In this document: in pieces, positions 33,685 to 33,702 of the stretch
How the letters are laid out: each line of letters begins with the position of its first letter
How positions within the stretch are numbered: position 1 is the first letter of the stretch
From: Limisphaerales bacterium
Lineage (GTDB): Bacteria > Verrucomicrobiota > Verrucomicrobiia > Limisphaerales > UBA11358
Length of the DNA: 33,702 nt
Assembly: GCA_003134375.1 (NCBI GenBank)
Contig: PLAY01000032.1
Location: 525 to 34,226 of the forward strand
Direction of reading: 5' to 3'
Notes under the pieces: model-generated
The model's input: the letters and a program-made list of their open reading frames with translations, nothing else
Database searches by the model: none
What the model was told of the DNA's origin: nothing
Made by a program: the position numbers and the translations under genes

Positions 33685-33702
33685 TGGTGGAGGCGGCGGG
33701 AG
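33685..33702 (-). other. ssrA: Presumed attachment site: 3' end of ssrA (tmRNA) or a tRNA gene
   Basis: On the minus strand the last 18 bases read CTCCCGCCGCCTCCACCA. Read as a tRNA-like 3' end, this gives CCA, discriminator A, a 7-nt acceptor strand CGCCTCC, a T-stem strand CCCGC and the end of the T-loop. The T-stem and spacing match the E. coli tmRNA 3' end, and tmRNA 3' ends are known integration sites. The rest of the gene lies beyond the window, so a tRNA cannot be ruled out. With the integrase next door, this marks one border of the element. Confidence 0.65.

Overview
The window reads as the accessory part of a GC-rich bacterial chromosome: a defence island joined to an integrative element. 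The element probably sits in the 3' end of a tmRNA (ssrA) or tRNA gene at the right edge. The style of the integrase, the DUF3987-type primase and the small excisionase-like regulators resembles Verrucomicrobiota (Pedosphaera/Limisphaerales-like). That is an inference from protein style; no marker gene is present.

Left edge (1-4.5 kb): a partial uracil-DNA-glycosylase-like gene (minus) runs off the window. It diverges from a translationally coupled SbcD/SbcC-like nuclease-ATPase pair (plus).

Main defence block (4.7-23.2 kb): all genes lie on the minus strand and are mostly joined by 4-nt ATGA overlaps or gaps under 25 nt. Read in the direction of transcription, the first part is an HsdS-tail stub, a DUF4297/Cap4-like nuclease, a HerA ATPase, an HsdR N-terminal stub, an Nmad3-like protein, a GCTGCH-motif protein, a second HsdR N-terminal stub and a DUF2779 nuclease. 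After a 334-bp gap comes a complete type I restriction-modification operon carrying cargo: hsdM, a GmrSD-like DUF262/DUF1524 gene, hsdS, an unknown 218-aa gene, a nucleotide-cyclase-like gene, darT, darG and hsdR. The most striking feature is that three broken type I R-M ends (one HsdS tail, two HsdR heads) survive as tiny frames, each coupled to the cargo gene that follows. They look like scars of successive cargo gain in type I R-M operons.

Middle (23.3-25.4 kb): a plus-strand trio (RNase H-fold DUF429-like protein, unknown 224-aa protein, unknown 108-aa protein) converges on a small zinc-ribbon gene. An intergenic zone follows with a hairpin, a 104-nt direct repeat pair and an iteron-like array of TGTCAC/GTGACA units around an A+T-rich core.

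Right part (26.2-33.7 kb, minus): element maintenance genes. These are a small protein, a CHC2/Toprim-like/DUF3987 primase-ATPase, three small HTH excisionase-like proteins, a 405-aa regulator-like protein, about 940 bp of non-coding repeats, and a tyrosine recombinase directly next to the presumed attachment site.

No rRNA, complete tRNA, CRISPR array or insertion-sequence transposase was seen. Families were assigned by motif recognition only.
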